64,000 bases of DNA from Andrena cerasifolii (Eukaryota; Arthropoda; Insecta; Hymenoptera; Andrenidae). The notes under the pieces are model-generated. The model was not told the DNA's origin, did not search any database, and was given only the letters and a program-made list of their open reading frames with translations. A program made the position numbers and the translations under genes. Shown here piece after piece: positions 44,601-56,600 of the stretch (the stretch's first letter is position 1; the number at the start of each line of letters is the position of its first letter). The DNA lies in NCBI RefSeq assembly GCF_050908995.1, contig NC_135126.1:8680001-8744000 (forward strand), read 5' to 3'.

Positions 44601-47600
44601 CTATCGGAGCGCCAATCGATGAGAGACAATGAGGCCAAGAGGTTACATGCTCGATGGTACTGAATGAAATCGTTCGATAACTTTTCTGTAACAATCTCCG
44701 TTGCTTCCTTGTCAATGGAACGGTCGTCGGAAAGCCACGCGGAATTCGAGCGCGGCGCTTGAAACTGCACATTCCCACGCGCTCCGTTCCACGAGGGTGC
44801 AAAATGCTGGAGAGGAGCCCCCGGTCCGCAGTTTACGATTCGAGCCAACTCGACTTCCTGAGATTGCGCGAGGAAAGCAGTCACACGTGACGACGGCCGT
44901 TCGACGAAAGCCCCTGTTGGCGGGCGTTTTCACGTGAAGCGCGCAGATGGCGAGCGTTTTTGTCGCGCCCTCGCGGCCAACACCTCGTGATCGAGAAAAC
45001 GTGTCCCATTCATGAGGCCGGGTTAAGTAAGAAGCTTACCACGGCTGGCACTCAATCAAACTGTGTCCCTTGACATGTGATTTGACGCACATCACGGTCC
45101 GTGCTCGCCTTCAGCCTCTGTCCCTGGCGAGGCCCGCCGCGGCAACAGCTCGCCACTGTGCGCGCCCTTATTGCCACTCTCGCTAATTAAGTATAAATTG
45201 CTTCTTGCGGCCGCGTTAAAGGGAAGAGTCGGCCGCTATCGCTGACTCCTCGCGCAAAGGCTAAAAGTCTCTGCGGGCAGTTCTCCGTTCGGTCCCCTTT
45301 TCCTCGGAACGCTCGCGCTTTTCGCTGCTTCGTCCAGACGAATTCAGCCTCCGCTCGCGTGATTCCCCGTTTCGAGTCGTCGCGACGAATTGAGGCGGAT
45401 AGACTCGCCTCGTGGGTGGTCGGCAGCCAGCAGCAACCTTAATCTAGGTATTAAGAATGCGAGTTAGAGCCGATGGGGGTAGAAACGGAGAATAAAGCGT
45501 AGGGGGACCCGAAGATGAGGATGTCGTGCATTCACTGCATTCGTTAGCCGGTCCTCTGCCGTCCGTAGATTTTCCACCGCGTAACACCGTCGGCGATGAC
45601 ATTCACAAACGTGCACTGTCTGAAAAGCTGTTTCGTAATATTGTAAGTGGACAGCGGGTGGCTACGGTGCAGCGACGCGGCGTTATCCGAAGGAGCCTCG
45701 TTGCGCAGGCAGGACTTATGTTATCAGAGGCGAGTGGCTCGCGAATAATTCATACAAGTTAACAAGCAAATAGCGTCAAATCGTCCGGCCAACTAGTGGG
45801 CCGAGGTCGAGTGGTCTTGAGCATTTCAACTACGTCGAGTCTCTATTAGCCAGCGCGCCTTAATGCCGTTTTATCAGTGGCTCTTTTGAATTTCAAATGG
45901 TTGGAATTCGAGGGGATTACGGGGGAGAGTCCGAAGGCCGCGTAACGCAGTTAATGACGTCCCACTCGAACGTTTTACTCGATTATAAACCTCCTCTCGG
46001 TTTGAGTCTCGCGATACGCGCCCCTTTAGTATCTACTCGTCCCAAATCGTCGCGAGCGTATCTTTTCGTGATATTACTTCGGTGAACAGTGCAACGCGCA
46101 CCTCCCTGAAATGTCCACAGAACGTCTCGTTGCAGCAGAGTTCCCTCGAGCCAGAGGTGACGGCGACAGTGGTTTCGGTGGCCGAAAAAAGCGCGAAGGG
46201 GGAGAAGTCGACAGGCGAGAGATATCAAAGGCTCGCCTCGTCGCGACGTTGTTTACCCTGATTATCGTGGATCCAGGAAATTTCAGGTGGAAGGTGTTTA
46301 CACGGGCCAGCTCGGCTGCGAGATAACGCTCGCTCGCTCGCAGGCTACGCGCGTCGCGCAAGCAGCGGGACGGAAGATTATGCGGTATGAAATTTTATAT
46401 ATACCGTCGCAGCGAGAGATTAATTGCCGGAGGCTTAGTCGAGACCGCGGGCCCGTGCGCGCTGAAGAACCTCTCTGTTGACTATTCCCTTTCGCCGTCG
46501 CCACGGTTGCGGTTCTGCGGGGCTCCTTGTACCCGGGTGTCGCGCGACGCCTTCGGAGGAAGGTCTGAAATTTACCTGGGCCTCGCCGTGATTAATCGCC
46601 GCCATTTGTCGCGGACACCCGAGGAGGAAGCTGCCGTCGAGCTGCCCCGCTCCCGGCCGATCCCTCGCCACCAGATCGGAACGAAGGTGATCGTCCAGAA
46701 GGGAGAACACAATGCCACGAGAAGCTTTCTCGGAAAGCTATTAGACTCCCTCCTTGCCCAACTGAATGATTGCCCATTATAGAGGTAACTTAATAACTTT
46801 ATTAAGGTAATAGTTTCGCTGTGTAAAGCTCGTAACGCGATACCATTAGACGCTCGCTATCGAGAAGCTCGTTAACCCATCGCCACGCTGTCTGATCTCG
46901 TGGGAATCGAAAGTCGGGGACGGTGCAAGTACTTTGGAGCTTTTGTGTGCTCCCCGTGGAAGATGTCGGCGCGTTATGCAACCGAGCGAAACGGCGAGTC
47001 GCTGTTCGGTATTCGTGTCATAGAGGCGCGAGCCAACCTCTCCGGTCAAACAGTCGTTCGACGAACGAGAGAGCGTGCAGCTCTCTTGTTTCACCAGGTT
47101 CGTCGTCGACTTTCCAAACGATGTTTCCCCGCGCGTCGAACGTTGGATCATCGACGGCGAGCGGGGTAGTGTTATGTCGACCCAGTTTTCGGAGGCGTCC
47201 ATCGGTTAGCCGAACTTTGAACGGTATTTCTGGATCGCGTGATTCATGGACGAGAATACGCGACGCTAAAATTTCGGATACACAACGGTGCGGTCGGGTA
47301 ATTAGGCAACACACCCCCCCGACCGGTGAACCGTGCACGCGGTCGCGCTAGGTTTCGGTGAACTCCGCGCGGGGGTTAATAACGGTCACGCTGGTCGGAG
47401 ATCGATGCTCGATTAAGGCGTTTGCGGTAACGAGTGGCATGTGCGCGGCCTCGACTGTGCGCGCGGGTTCTGCGGGATCGTGAATCTAAATTGGTCCTTT
47501 GCGAAATGAACGTTACGCGTACGGTTGCATACTTCTATAATAGTTTCGAGTCGATGGTTTATGTTTCACTTGCTGGAAGTTTCTTGGCGGTTCGTGGTAC

Positions 47601-48508
47601 CATCGAATACGAACTGGTTCCTTACCTGAACGCATTTAATATTTGAGAGGCTGAGGAACAGGTGTATTCTACGTCCCAGAAGGAAGGGAAACTTTAAGTT
47701 GCTTTAAGTTGAAACTAGATACTCTCCCACCCTCCAATAGCGCTATTGAAAATCTCCCTGCATTCGAAACTCTCCACGCGTCTTACGCAACTAAAACAAC
47801 ACTCGTCCGGTAGTTTTTTATTCAGCCCGTTAATCATCCTCGCCACGCCCAAGGAATTACTTTCTTCGTGGAAACGCAGGCCCTCCGAAGCAAACCTCGC
47901 GCCCGAGCCTCCGTTTGAAAGCGCGAATCGCAACGTGCTCGCTCGCAATAAAACCAATCCGCCCCGCCAATGAGTCAGAAGGGATCTCGGTGCTGAAGCA
48001 CGAAACGATTTTCTGCCAGGCTTTTAAAATCCCCTTTTAATCGAGAGCCCTTTGCTGCACACGCGCGTGTAGGTTTGTAAACACGGCTTGGCAACCTCGC
48101 CGGCGCGGTCCTTCTTTCTTCCTTCAAGCCGCCCTCCGCCGTCCCCCTTTCTCTAACCCTTCGGGTCTCTGGCCCCTCTGTCCTTTTCCCTCGGTGCACC
48201 GGCTGCCGCAGCGGCCCCGGCGCGGTTGCATGTGCAGCGAGTCAAAGATTCCTGGACCTGCACGCCGTTTAAAAAGGCCGGGCCGCGACAGGGCCGACCA
48301 CTCGACACCAGAAAATTACAGCGATTACGGGGGCGAGCGCCGAGATGCTGCTACGGACGCTGGGCAAATTGCGCGAGCGATCGATACGTTTACCCTCGCG
48401 GTAGTGTTTATTACGCGGGGGGGAAATGAGGCAGTTAGGGTGATTAAAAGGCGCGAGTTCCGAGGGAGGATTCACGGGTTAGAGGGAAGTAACGAACTGC
48501 ATCACCTT
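41676..48508. other. Long intron-like region, CpG-rich, no gene recognised
   Basis: Around 42700-43900 and 45900-47350 the sequence is CpG-rich, so open frames of 100-180 codons occur on both strands and overlap each other. None shows a domain, a signal peptide or phased splice sites. A (CCAG)4 run lies near 44120. A distant enhancer or an unrecognised exon cannot be excluded. Confidence 0.45.
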
Positions 48509-48910
48509 TAGTGTTGGCTAGAACCGAGGTTTGTGAATCACGGGTGATCCGATCACGTTCATTCCCAATCACGGTGACTTTTCACAGTGATCCGTGATGT
48601 TCGTGATCGCTTCTGATCGGTGCAGGCAGAACAGTGATCCGTGATGTTCGTGATCGTTTCTGATTGGTGCTGGGAGAACACTACTAGGTATATATTCTCT
48701 GAATTAGCACGCTCCGAATGTAACGCAAGCTATATTGAAGTATTTTATAAAAATAATTCAATGAAGATCGAAAATTACGATGACAGTAAACAATTCACTC
48801 AAGTTAAAAAATCAGGATCACGGTCGTGATGTAACTTCATTCACGATCGTGATCGTGATTCTGCGATCACTGTGATAAATCACTGTTAGTGATTTCGCAC
48901 TCCATCCCTA
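48509..48910. mobile_element. hAT-like miniature element with GTGATC subterminal repeats (402 bp)
   Basis: The ends read TAGTGTTGGC (from 48509) and, inward from 48910, TAGGGATGGAGTGCGAAATC, which fits a TAGNGNTGG hAT-type terminus. They are flanked by 8-mers ATCACCTT (48501-48508) and ATCACGTT (48911-48918), a 7-of-8 target duplication. The interior carries many GTGATC/GATCAC words near both ends, typical of hAT subterminal transposase-binding repeats. A 47-bp tandem duplication (48584-48630 and 48631-48677) differs at only four positions. No transposase coding remains. Confidence 0.72.
48584..48677. repeat. 47-bp tandem duplication
   Basis: Two adjacent copies both begin ACAGTGATCCGTGATGTTCG and are identical at about 43 of 47 positions. 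They lie inside the hAT-like element. Confidence 0.9.
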
Positions 48911-49661
48911 ATCACGTTACTTCGGTTACTGGCCGCGATCGATTACCAGGCACGCATTACGGCGGTAAGTAAGTTAACCAGGGGCGATTAAACGCGCTGG
49001 CGAGGAATTATTTCAGCGATTATCGTGGTTATTCTTCGCATCCCCTCGTAGCTAAATTACAGTGTTGGAGTACACGGAAAGAAATGTGAATGTTCATGAC
49101 CGTTTCACATAAGACTGCCCACAATTTCATCGGCGCCGAACGTTTTTCGGTAGCCATCGATGATACACGAAGCCTGGCTTAATGAGGCCCGCACAAGTGA
49201 GAAAAAGAGGCGATATTAACCGTGAAGAGGCTCGAAAACCACACGCCCGGACGAGTTTAGGCGGCAGATAGAAAAAGGGTGAAGGCTTCCTCGTAATCAT
49301 CGAGGAGGTACCAGACAAATGACGCCTCGGAGGCGTCCGAGCCGAATATCTTCTCGGAACATTCCTCCCCCCTCGTCCCCGTCGGGCTCCTCTGGCTGCA
49401 TCACGATACACCTTGGATCGGTGCATTACCAGCTGAAGTGCTTTTACGGCCACGTGCTTGCTCGAGGATGGAGCATCGCTAACGTGCAGTCCGCTCCAGT
49501 CCTATTGGCGTCTCGAGATTGCCAACGCGAGGGGGGCATTTTCGAAGCGAAAATGCAGCAGGATTCTGGTGAACGATTTGCTTCGAACTCCGCGCGTACT
49601 CGGTGCAGACTAGATATAACATTAATAATGCCTCCCAAGTGTATCAAAACCAGTAGGTGAT
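48911..49661. other. Intron-like region, nothing recognised
   Basis: No coding, RNA or repeat feature could be supported here. Confidence 0.5.
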
Positions 49662-49868
49662 ACTAGTTTAAAGTGATCAGAAGTCCCGCATTGTGCGGGA
49701 CAGTCCCGCTCTGAAAAGTGTCCCGGATTGGACATGTAACCTTTTACATTTTCGCATTGGCATAAAGTTACTGTTTCCTCTACTTTTTTTGTTGTGAAAA
49801 AAAAAATTTAATTTCGTTTCAATGTATCATCTTATAATCACAAGTATGTATTTTTAAATATATTGTAA

Positions 49869-49924
<56 letters not shown>

Positions 49925-49965
49925 CCCGCATTGGAACAGAAAATATCTGGTCACTTTATACTAGT
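49662..49965. mobile_element. Miniature inverted-repeat element containing a tetranucleotide array
   Basis: Terminal 20-mers ACTAGTTTAAAGTGATCAGA (49662-49681) and the reverse complement of 49946-49965 agree at 18 of 20. The palindromic CTAG inside ACTAGT may be the target duplication. GTCCCGCA words lie just inside both ends. The left side also has a local hairpin (TCCCGCATTGTGCGGGA). A (GCTT)n array occupies 49871-49922. Confidence 0.68.
49871..49922. repeat. (GCTT)n microsatellite, 13 units
   Basis: Perfect 52-bp GCTT array inside the miniature element. It produces a meaningless repeating Leu-Ala-Cys frame. Confidence 0.95.
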
Positions 49966-52784
49966 TGCAAATTCGACGTGGACATCGTCGTCAGGTACAT
50001 ACCAGACAGAGCTAATTACAGTGGAATCTGAGACATTGCTCGGAGCTGGGGGGCATGTTAGAAGCATGAAAGGTTCCCAAGTCGCTCTCAAGCCGCGTAG
50101 ATACTTTCACTCGCACTTCAGACTGCCAGTATCGTTATCTCGGTGAACCGTATGCTCAGCGTCCGTTCGGCTCCTTCGCGGCGGGGCCCAACAATAGATG
50201 GACGTGGCATGCGCGTCCGATCTTATCTGTTACACGGCTGCAAGTGAAACGTTTCCAGCGGTTTCGCGTCCCCGAGCCACTTCGGCTTTCCTCCCTGTTC
50301 GAACTCTCGGAATGCCCTCGAAAGGGCACTTCCACCTCTGCGGGGTCCACCTTTTATCAGCCACTATCAAGCCCCGAGGAGGACGCTGCTCAGAGCTCCT
50401 CGGCTAAACGCGAGAACCCATCGCTATCGAACCCGGCATTAATCAGAAATTCGTTCTTCCTGTCGGCTCCTCGCGATATGAGTTACATTTCCAGCCGCTG
50501 CGTCACACCCCGCCACCCTCCCCATTATCTTTATGGCGGCTGTGCCCCCGGAAGGTTCTGTAAACTGCCACTCTTTAACAGACTTCTCTGAATAGCCCCG
50601 CCGCCCCGTGAGAAAGGATACGCTAACCCCTGCCGCAACCCCGACGCCAAGGATTGTTTGTAGACTTTTCACGGCTTTCCTCTGCCCGTCTATGGGCGTT
50701 CTCTGTGCGCCCTGTAATCGTTAAAACAGACCCCCGAGGTCTACATCGGTCCCGTCCGTTGACAGCCGCGGTCCTTCCGTTTACTCACGTGCTGCAGGAT
50801 TTATTATCGGCGTCGACTCACGAGGGAGGCTAATTACACAGGGCCACGGGATAAAAACTTTCTTAAAAATGTGGCCTGCTTTTATTGGAATTTGAATTTA
50901 AAAATGCAAAAATATCCTCAGATCTGCTCCATCACTTATCGCGCTTATAGTCGTTTCACAATTTGCTGAAGAGTGAAAATTAGTACTTAAGAATTAAATA
51001 TTTTTATCGTGCTTCTTGAATTCAGCGCGCAGCAGTGCATTAAGAGCAGCTAAGATGTTGGGAAAGGTTTTTTCTTCGCGGAATTTCTTTGTAACGCCGG
51101 CGGCAAGCGTCTGGGGGTGCACGGATGCAGCGGGCGTGGAATGTTTGCGCGACAAACAGATTGGCCCGTGACATCGATGGGAAACGAGGTCGCGATAGTA
51201 GTAAATGCGCGTGTGAAGCTACTCGAGCAACGTGCTTGGACTTAATTACCCGCATTCGACTGTTTATTAACGCGTTTCCCGTTCCGTCGCCGATTGTTCT
51301 TCATCGAGGCCACCTCGCCTCGAATTATGCTCGATAAAGCAGACGCGTCCGCGGAATTAAAGGGGAATTAAGCGGAAGTTATTCCAGGACTGCACAGTGG
51401 CTGCACTCGTGGACTGCAGCCTTTGAGGATTGCGCGGTGTTAGAACTCAATAATAAAGTTCCAGCGTGCAATTCGCGACTGGAATGGTCGTCCCTTTTTC
51501 TTCCGCTATTGGGAGCGAATGCTTTGCTCAAATATCTCTCGCAAACAAGAGGCACCATTGTCCGCAGATTCTTTTTATCTGAGTTTATTGAAATATTTGT
51601 GGGTGATTGTTTTAGAGTACGCTACCCCGACCTGAATTCTTAGTACTCTATTTCATTCCGTATACTTATCACTGGTCGTTATCGCGCTTCAGGTCCTAAT
51701 CACCAATACCAATTTCGCCTTTCTGATTGCTTAATAGCCACGTCCATACGATCCGCCATAACATTATCGCCTGTCGGCAAACAGTCGCTGGTGCATTCAA
51801 TACGCCAACAGTTGCAACGGCGGAGCAAGTAAGTTTAATCGAAGAACTGTGTAGACAAGATTTCTGCCGTCTAGAGGCGCAGATTTGCAGTATCGTGTAT
51901 CGCGTTGGGACATCAGAAGCTACGAAAGTGTTGGGATCAGTGAACAGCGATTAATTAGACCGAGATGGGGAGTGTAACTAACGGGCCGGGTTCCCCCGTC
52001 GGCTGTGGGTTCAGGTACGTTTGACCTGTTGGGACACCTGCCCGAGGAATGCGCGCTCCTTGGACGTGGATTTTAAAGCACCTGGCCATATATCGCGTCA
52101 TCTAGCGAACCTATCTCGTCCTCCTCGTGTTTACACTTTCGCGGCTCTAGGCATTCAATAATTCATCGTTCCACCCTTCTTTTGTGTCTTCGAGGGGTCG
52201 ACGTTACATCCTCCTCGTCGCCCGGGACTATGAAGATCGTAACGCGATAAAATCCAGGGACATCTCATTTCCCTGTTGCAAAGGGCAACCTCCTCTACCC
52301 TCGCAACTTCGGAGCCTTCGAGTTTAGCCTAACTAACAACCCTCGGGGTGATGCACGTATCGTAGTCGGATGGCGACTGTTCTTTGAAGCTTAAAGCGCC
52401 TGCGTGAGTGGAATCTCGCACCTCCGCGCAGACTTTGCATTGTAAATCCGTCATCGGTATAGTATTGAAATTAGCGCGCCATATATTTCAGCGCTGGCGC
52501 GCTTATTATGTAAGGAGCAACGCCGGGCGAATCTTCCTCGCCGCCTAATTATTCAAATGTAACATCAGTATTCGCGGTCCCTCGCGTTCCCGTCCGCCCC
52601 GTTATGCCTCGCGGTTTTACATACGTGAGCACGGATCAAATGGTAGCGACCAATAATTATTATGATGTACGCGCCCCCGTAACGGGCTATCGAATTGCCC
52701 GGCGAATCATTAAGGCCGATCGCAACAGGCGCCAGGTCTGAAACGATATCGACGCCTCGATTGGGAAAGGCGACAGTTCCGAAC

Positions 52785-52785
<1 letters not shown>

Positions 52786-52827
<42 letters not shown>
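52786..52827. repeat. (CT)21 microsatellite
   Basis: Uninterrupted CT dinucleotides of about 42 bp. It lies about 75 bp upstream of the candidate small exon. Confidence 0.95.
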
Positions 52828-52829
<2 letters not shown>

Positions 52830-52902
52830 GTCGCTTCTACGAGACGGAAGTTCAATCTCTCCCCCGTGGTTCGTCTGGGGGTGTTCGACTTTGTTCCTAC
52901 AG

Positions 52903-52947
52903 ATCCTGAAAGCATGGAGCCCTCGATTGCTCCCACTGTGTTACAAG
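52903..52947 (+). CDS. Candidate 45-bp second exon of the signal-peptide gene (speculative)
   Basis: A pyrimidine-rich stretch ending TTGTTCCTACAG precedes 52903, and a GTGATA donor follows 52947. Entered in phase 1 from the exon at 21507-21558, it reads D-PESMEPSIAPTVLQ and leaves in phase 1, so the frame is kept. The peptide has no recognised domain. The match of phase and splice words is encouraging but easily reached by chance in 42 kb. Confidence 0.15.
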
Positions 52948-55900
52948 GTGATACGAATCTACGCTCATGTCCTACGTATATATGTATTAGAAGGAAGGAA
53001 AGGATCAAATGATTCTGGGTTTTTAAATCTTTGGTTTCTGGGACTTATTCACTCCAACTTGTTGCATTATTTAGTAGTAAGTCTCCGATTTTGAATATGT
53101 CAGGGGTCGAAAGAAACTGTTAGAATTTTCAATTTAATTATGAAAAAACTGTAATTTTATGAGTACTGTCTTTTCTGTTCCGAGACAACTGTGGTAAATG
53201 CATTAACTGAAAATTTTATTCAGTTTTGTGGAAATACCTACGAATGTTTTCTTTTCTTGAAACTGGAAAGAAGTTCTAGTTAAACAGGAACACTTATTCT
53301 GCTCTGAAAAAGTGAAAGTTGTGACAAGCAGATTTCCTGAAAATGTTGCGGGTTAGATAGGTACATCTGAAGTGGAAACCTTAAACCGTTCGGCGAAGAT
53401 AAATATATAAAAATCACAATGTGCTTTCTCTTGTATATTTATCCTGCGTCTAATTCCTGTACATGCTACTGATTAAAAAGATATTCCTATCTTTCATATT
53501 TTACCCTTAAATATCTGTTTAAAACTATATTCCTCCACAACTTTTATTAATCGAACATAAAATAACTGTTAAAACTGAGCTCTGACAACAGATTTAAACT
53601 GTTAATGTAAAGTTAACTTAAATCAGAGAAGAAATGATTTAAAAGTTAAAAGTTCGATAAACAACTGTTATTTATAAAAGTTAACAGTATCATTCGTCCA
53701 GTTTGATCTCCAACGACTTAGGAATAGAAGTTGCTCTAACCCAGCCATAGGTGCTTCTCTTAATAAAACGATATCGATGGCACAATTACGAAGACTCAAG
53801 GTTCTACCTAGGATCTATCGTCCAGCCAGGCTCCTCGAAATCCTCGCCAAAGAGCCTGGGCGAGTGGCTTTTAATCGAAAGTTTATATCGCGTTACTAAT
53901 GTTCCCTAGTAGACGGTCAGTGAGAGAGATCCCCGGGCGCCCGGGTCGCAGCGTAGAACGATAAATCATCGACGAGGAGTCGCACTTGACACGATTGTCC
54001 GTCTGCTCGTTCCTTTTCCGTGTAGCTGGAGAGAGTAGACCTCGGTTTGGCGACAGTGCGGCCATTATTTCCAAGTCGGTCGCGGCGCGCTGCAGCAGGA
54101 GGATGCATTGGGATCACGGGAAGACGAAGACGAGGGCCAGGGCGTTGAACTGGCCGCTCGCGGCATTCCGTCGTGGCTGCCCTCCACTCCCCTCTGGCCT
54201 CTGAGGAACGCATAGATGAATTTTTAGGCGTACACGATGGATCACCGGACGAATACAGAGCAGGCCCTGGCCGTCTACGTACGCGTCCACGTACACCCTG
54301 CACGCACGTGCTCTAGGTGGCCACGTGATACTGGGAAACACAGCCCCGAGATTCTGTCGATCGCGATGAAAACCCTCCGTCCCGTTTAGCGGACGAAGTG
54401 CCGTAAAATAGGAAAATTCTGTGGGTCAATTGCCAGGGGGCATGGTGTTTCGATAGGTCCCTTGGAAGCTTATATTAAAAATTCATCATCTAACTGTAAG
54501 TTTGCGTTCGGATTCGAAATGTTGATCGGTAGGACTTTATACGACACAGAAATAGAACGACAAACGCGAGCTTCTGCGGGAGTGTAACTTTGGCAGGCGT
54601 TGCTATGAAGACTGATCAACGTTTGGGTCTACGTCGACCGAAGAAACCTTCGCCCGTGATCTCGATGAGTTTCCAGAGGCTCCCTGTCCTTGCGGCGCGA
54701 CAGTCCCGTTCATTCATTACATTTTATCACGAGATACGGGCTTTATCGCTGCGAAGGATTAGCCCGGGGCCCGCGGAGGGAATTGGGGGAGGGCGATTTT
54801 GTATGTCACCCGTAATTATACATTTCGAGCATGCCTCGGTAAGGAACACTTGGAAAATGTCGGCGCGGAGGTGCGCGAAGAGGGTCGCCGGCGCATTGAA
54901 TATTTTAGCCGTTTCTGGGTCAGGGAAAATTATGTCAGCGGTGAATTAAAGCCGCTTTCGTTGTCGTGCACGCGGTCGCGTCGAAGCGAAATGGTAAACA
55001 CGCCACCGCCGCCTGGCTTTCTGAGACAGAAAGTAAGAGACCACTTAGTCTCATTCTGCTTTAAGTAAACGAGCCTGCCCCGTCTGGAATACCGAGCTTT
55101 ACCTCGCGAGCCGGTGGTAATCATCTCGTGCACCGCGTCAATCTCGAGGAGAGTGATTGCACGGTACCGTGGCCCGCCTGTACATCAATTCCAATTAAAC
55201 CTTCGCCGCGAAACACGGAAATTAGTCTCTGCGCGAGGAGGACAAACCTCCTCGGTGGACATAGCGGGCGAATGGGGGAAACGGGTCGGCGGAGTCGCCA
55301 TTAAAATATGAATGATGATCGATCGTCGACGACACACTCGCGGAGGTGGCTTCCGATAAGATTTATCAGCGTCGATAGCGCGCCCCCGCCCGTAGCCGAA
55401 AAATCCCCGATTGGGAATTAGAATTCGCGTGTCGCGAGCGTGGGCGGAATATCTTACGCGTTAATGGCCCGAGCCGTCTGCCAGACCCGTTCCGAGGGCA
55501 CACACCGGTCACGAATTAGGCCACAGCTGGATGAGGGCGATCTTTATGAACGAACAGTGGCTTCCTATGTTGTTCCGTGCACCTGCCCTGATCATTTCCG
55601 CGCCGCGTTTGCTCGCAGCAGTTTTCTGGCTATTAAACCCCTCTTAGAAGCTCCAGGGTGGAGCCTTGTTCGAGCTTTATCGCACGAAACTCGCGATACT
55701 TTCTCGTTTAAGGAGAATCGTGATGTTCGTATGATTACAAAAATGCGAGACGAAGTGTTTCATAGCCTCGGTTTCAAAGATACAGCTGATCTACTCTGTC
55801 GCTTCATTAATAGGTGTTCAGAGTGGAGTTAATACTTCCTGAGGATTTCTAATTAATTCGTGTGAATTCATATCAGAGTGCCTTATGGTTTTACGTGATC

Positions 55901-56348
55901 TGGGTTAAAGTAGCCGGCACATTTTCTCACACTATTTCGTGATGTCGCCTTCTGCAATCGCTTCGGATTTCGAGCATTGAAGAGTGCGTAATGAAAGACT
56001 GATAATTCAGAGAGAAATGGGCTAACGTTATCGCGGTGCTCGTGGAGAGGCAATAATGTTCACCGAGAAACGTAACAGGCCTCGATTCAGGATAACGCGT
56101 GCCCTATAGCCAGCCCCAAGGATTCCCTGGCGATAATGCATACGTGGAACTACTGCGGCTACTGAATTCCGGCATTGGCAAGGCAAGCATGCTCCCATTT
56201 GCATTATCGCCAGAGGTCTAAGTGCGCGCATAATTTACGTAGACGGGGGCACGCAATAGCCAGCCACTTTTGTGGGGAAAACTTCCTCCTTGGCGTCGCC
56301 TACACAGAGGGGCCCCTCAATTAACCAGATATCGTGGTGGCTTTCAGC

Positions 56349-56600
56349 AAGCTAATTAACGATCTCGCCCAACGATCTCTCTCGCCACAGCTTGTCAATC
56401 TTAAATTCCGATCGCGCTGCTTCTCTCTCTCTCTCCTCCTCTCTTTCTTCAAACCACCAAACGGGGGGCAATGGACAAACCAAAGGGGGATCGAAAGTTA
56501 GTAGCAAAAAGTGGAAAAAGTGCTTTCCACCCCGAGTCGAAGAATTTCGTTCGGAGCAAAATAACATCGAGCCAACTGTGCAAAGCTAATTAACGATATC
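56349..56600. promoter_or_regulatory. Pair of identical TAATTA-containing 18-mers (possible homeodomain sites)
   Basis: AAGCTAATTAACGATCTC (56349-56366) and AAGCTAATTAACGATATC (56583-56600) differ at one base and are 234 bp apart in the same orientation. TAATTA is the core recognised by many homeodomain proteins. The region between contains a CT-rich tract. An intronic enhancer is possible but rests on motif identity alone. Confidence 0.25.

Noticed and set aside
46387..47351. Several overlapping frames of 90-140 codons
   Set aside because: Same CpG-rich explanation; Arg/Ser/Pro-rich translations without domains.
49877..50146. Frame beginning with repeated Leu-Ala-Cys residues
   Set aside because: Produced by the (GCTT)13 microsatellite inside a miniature transposon.
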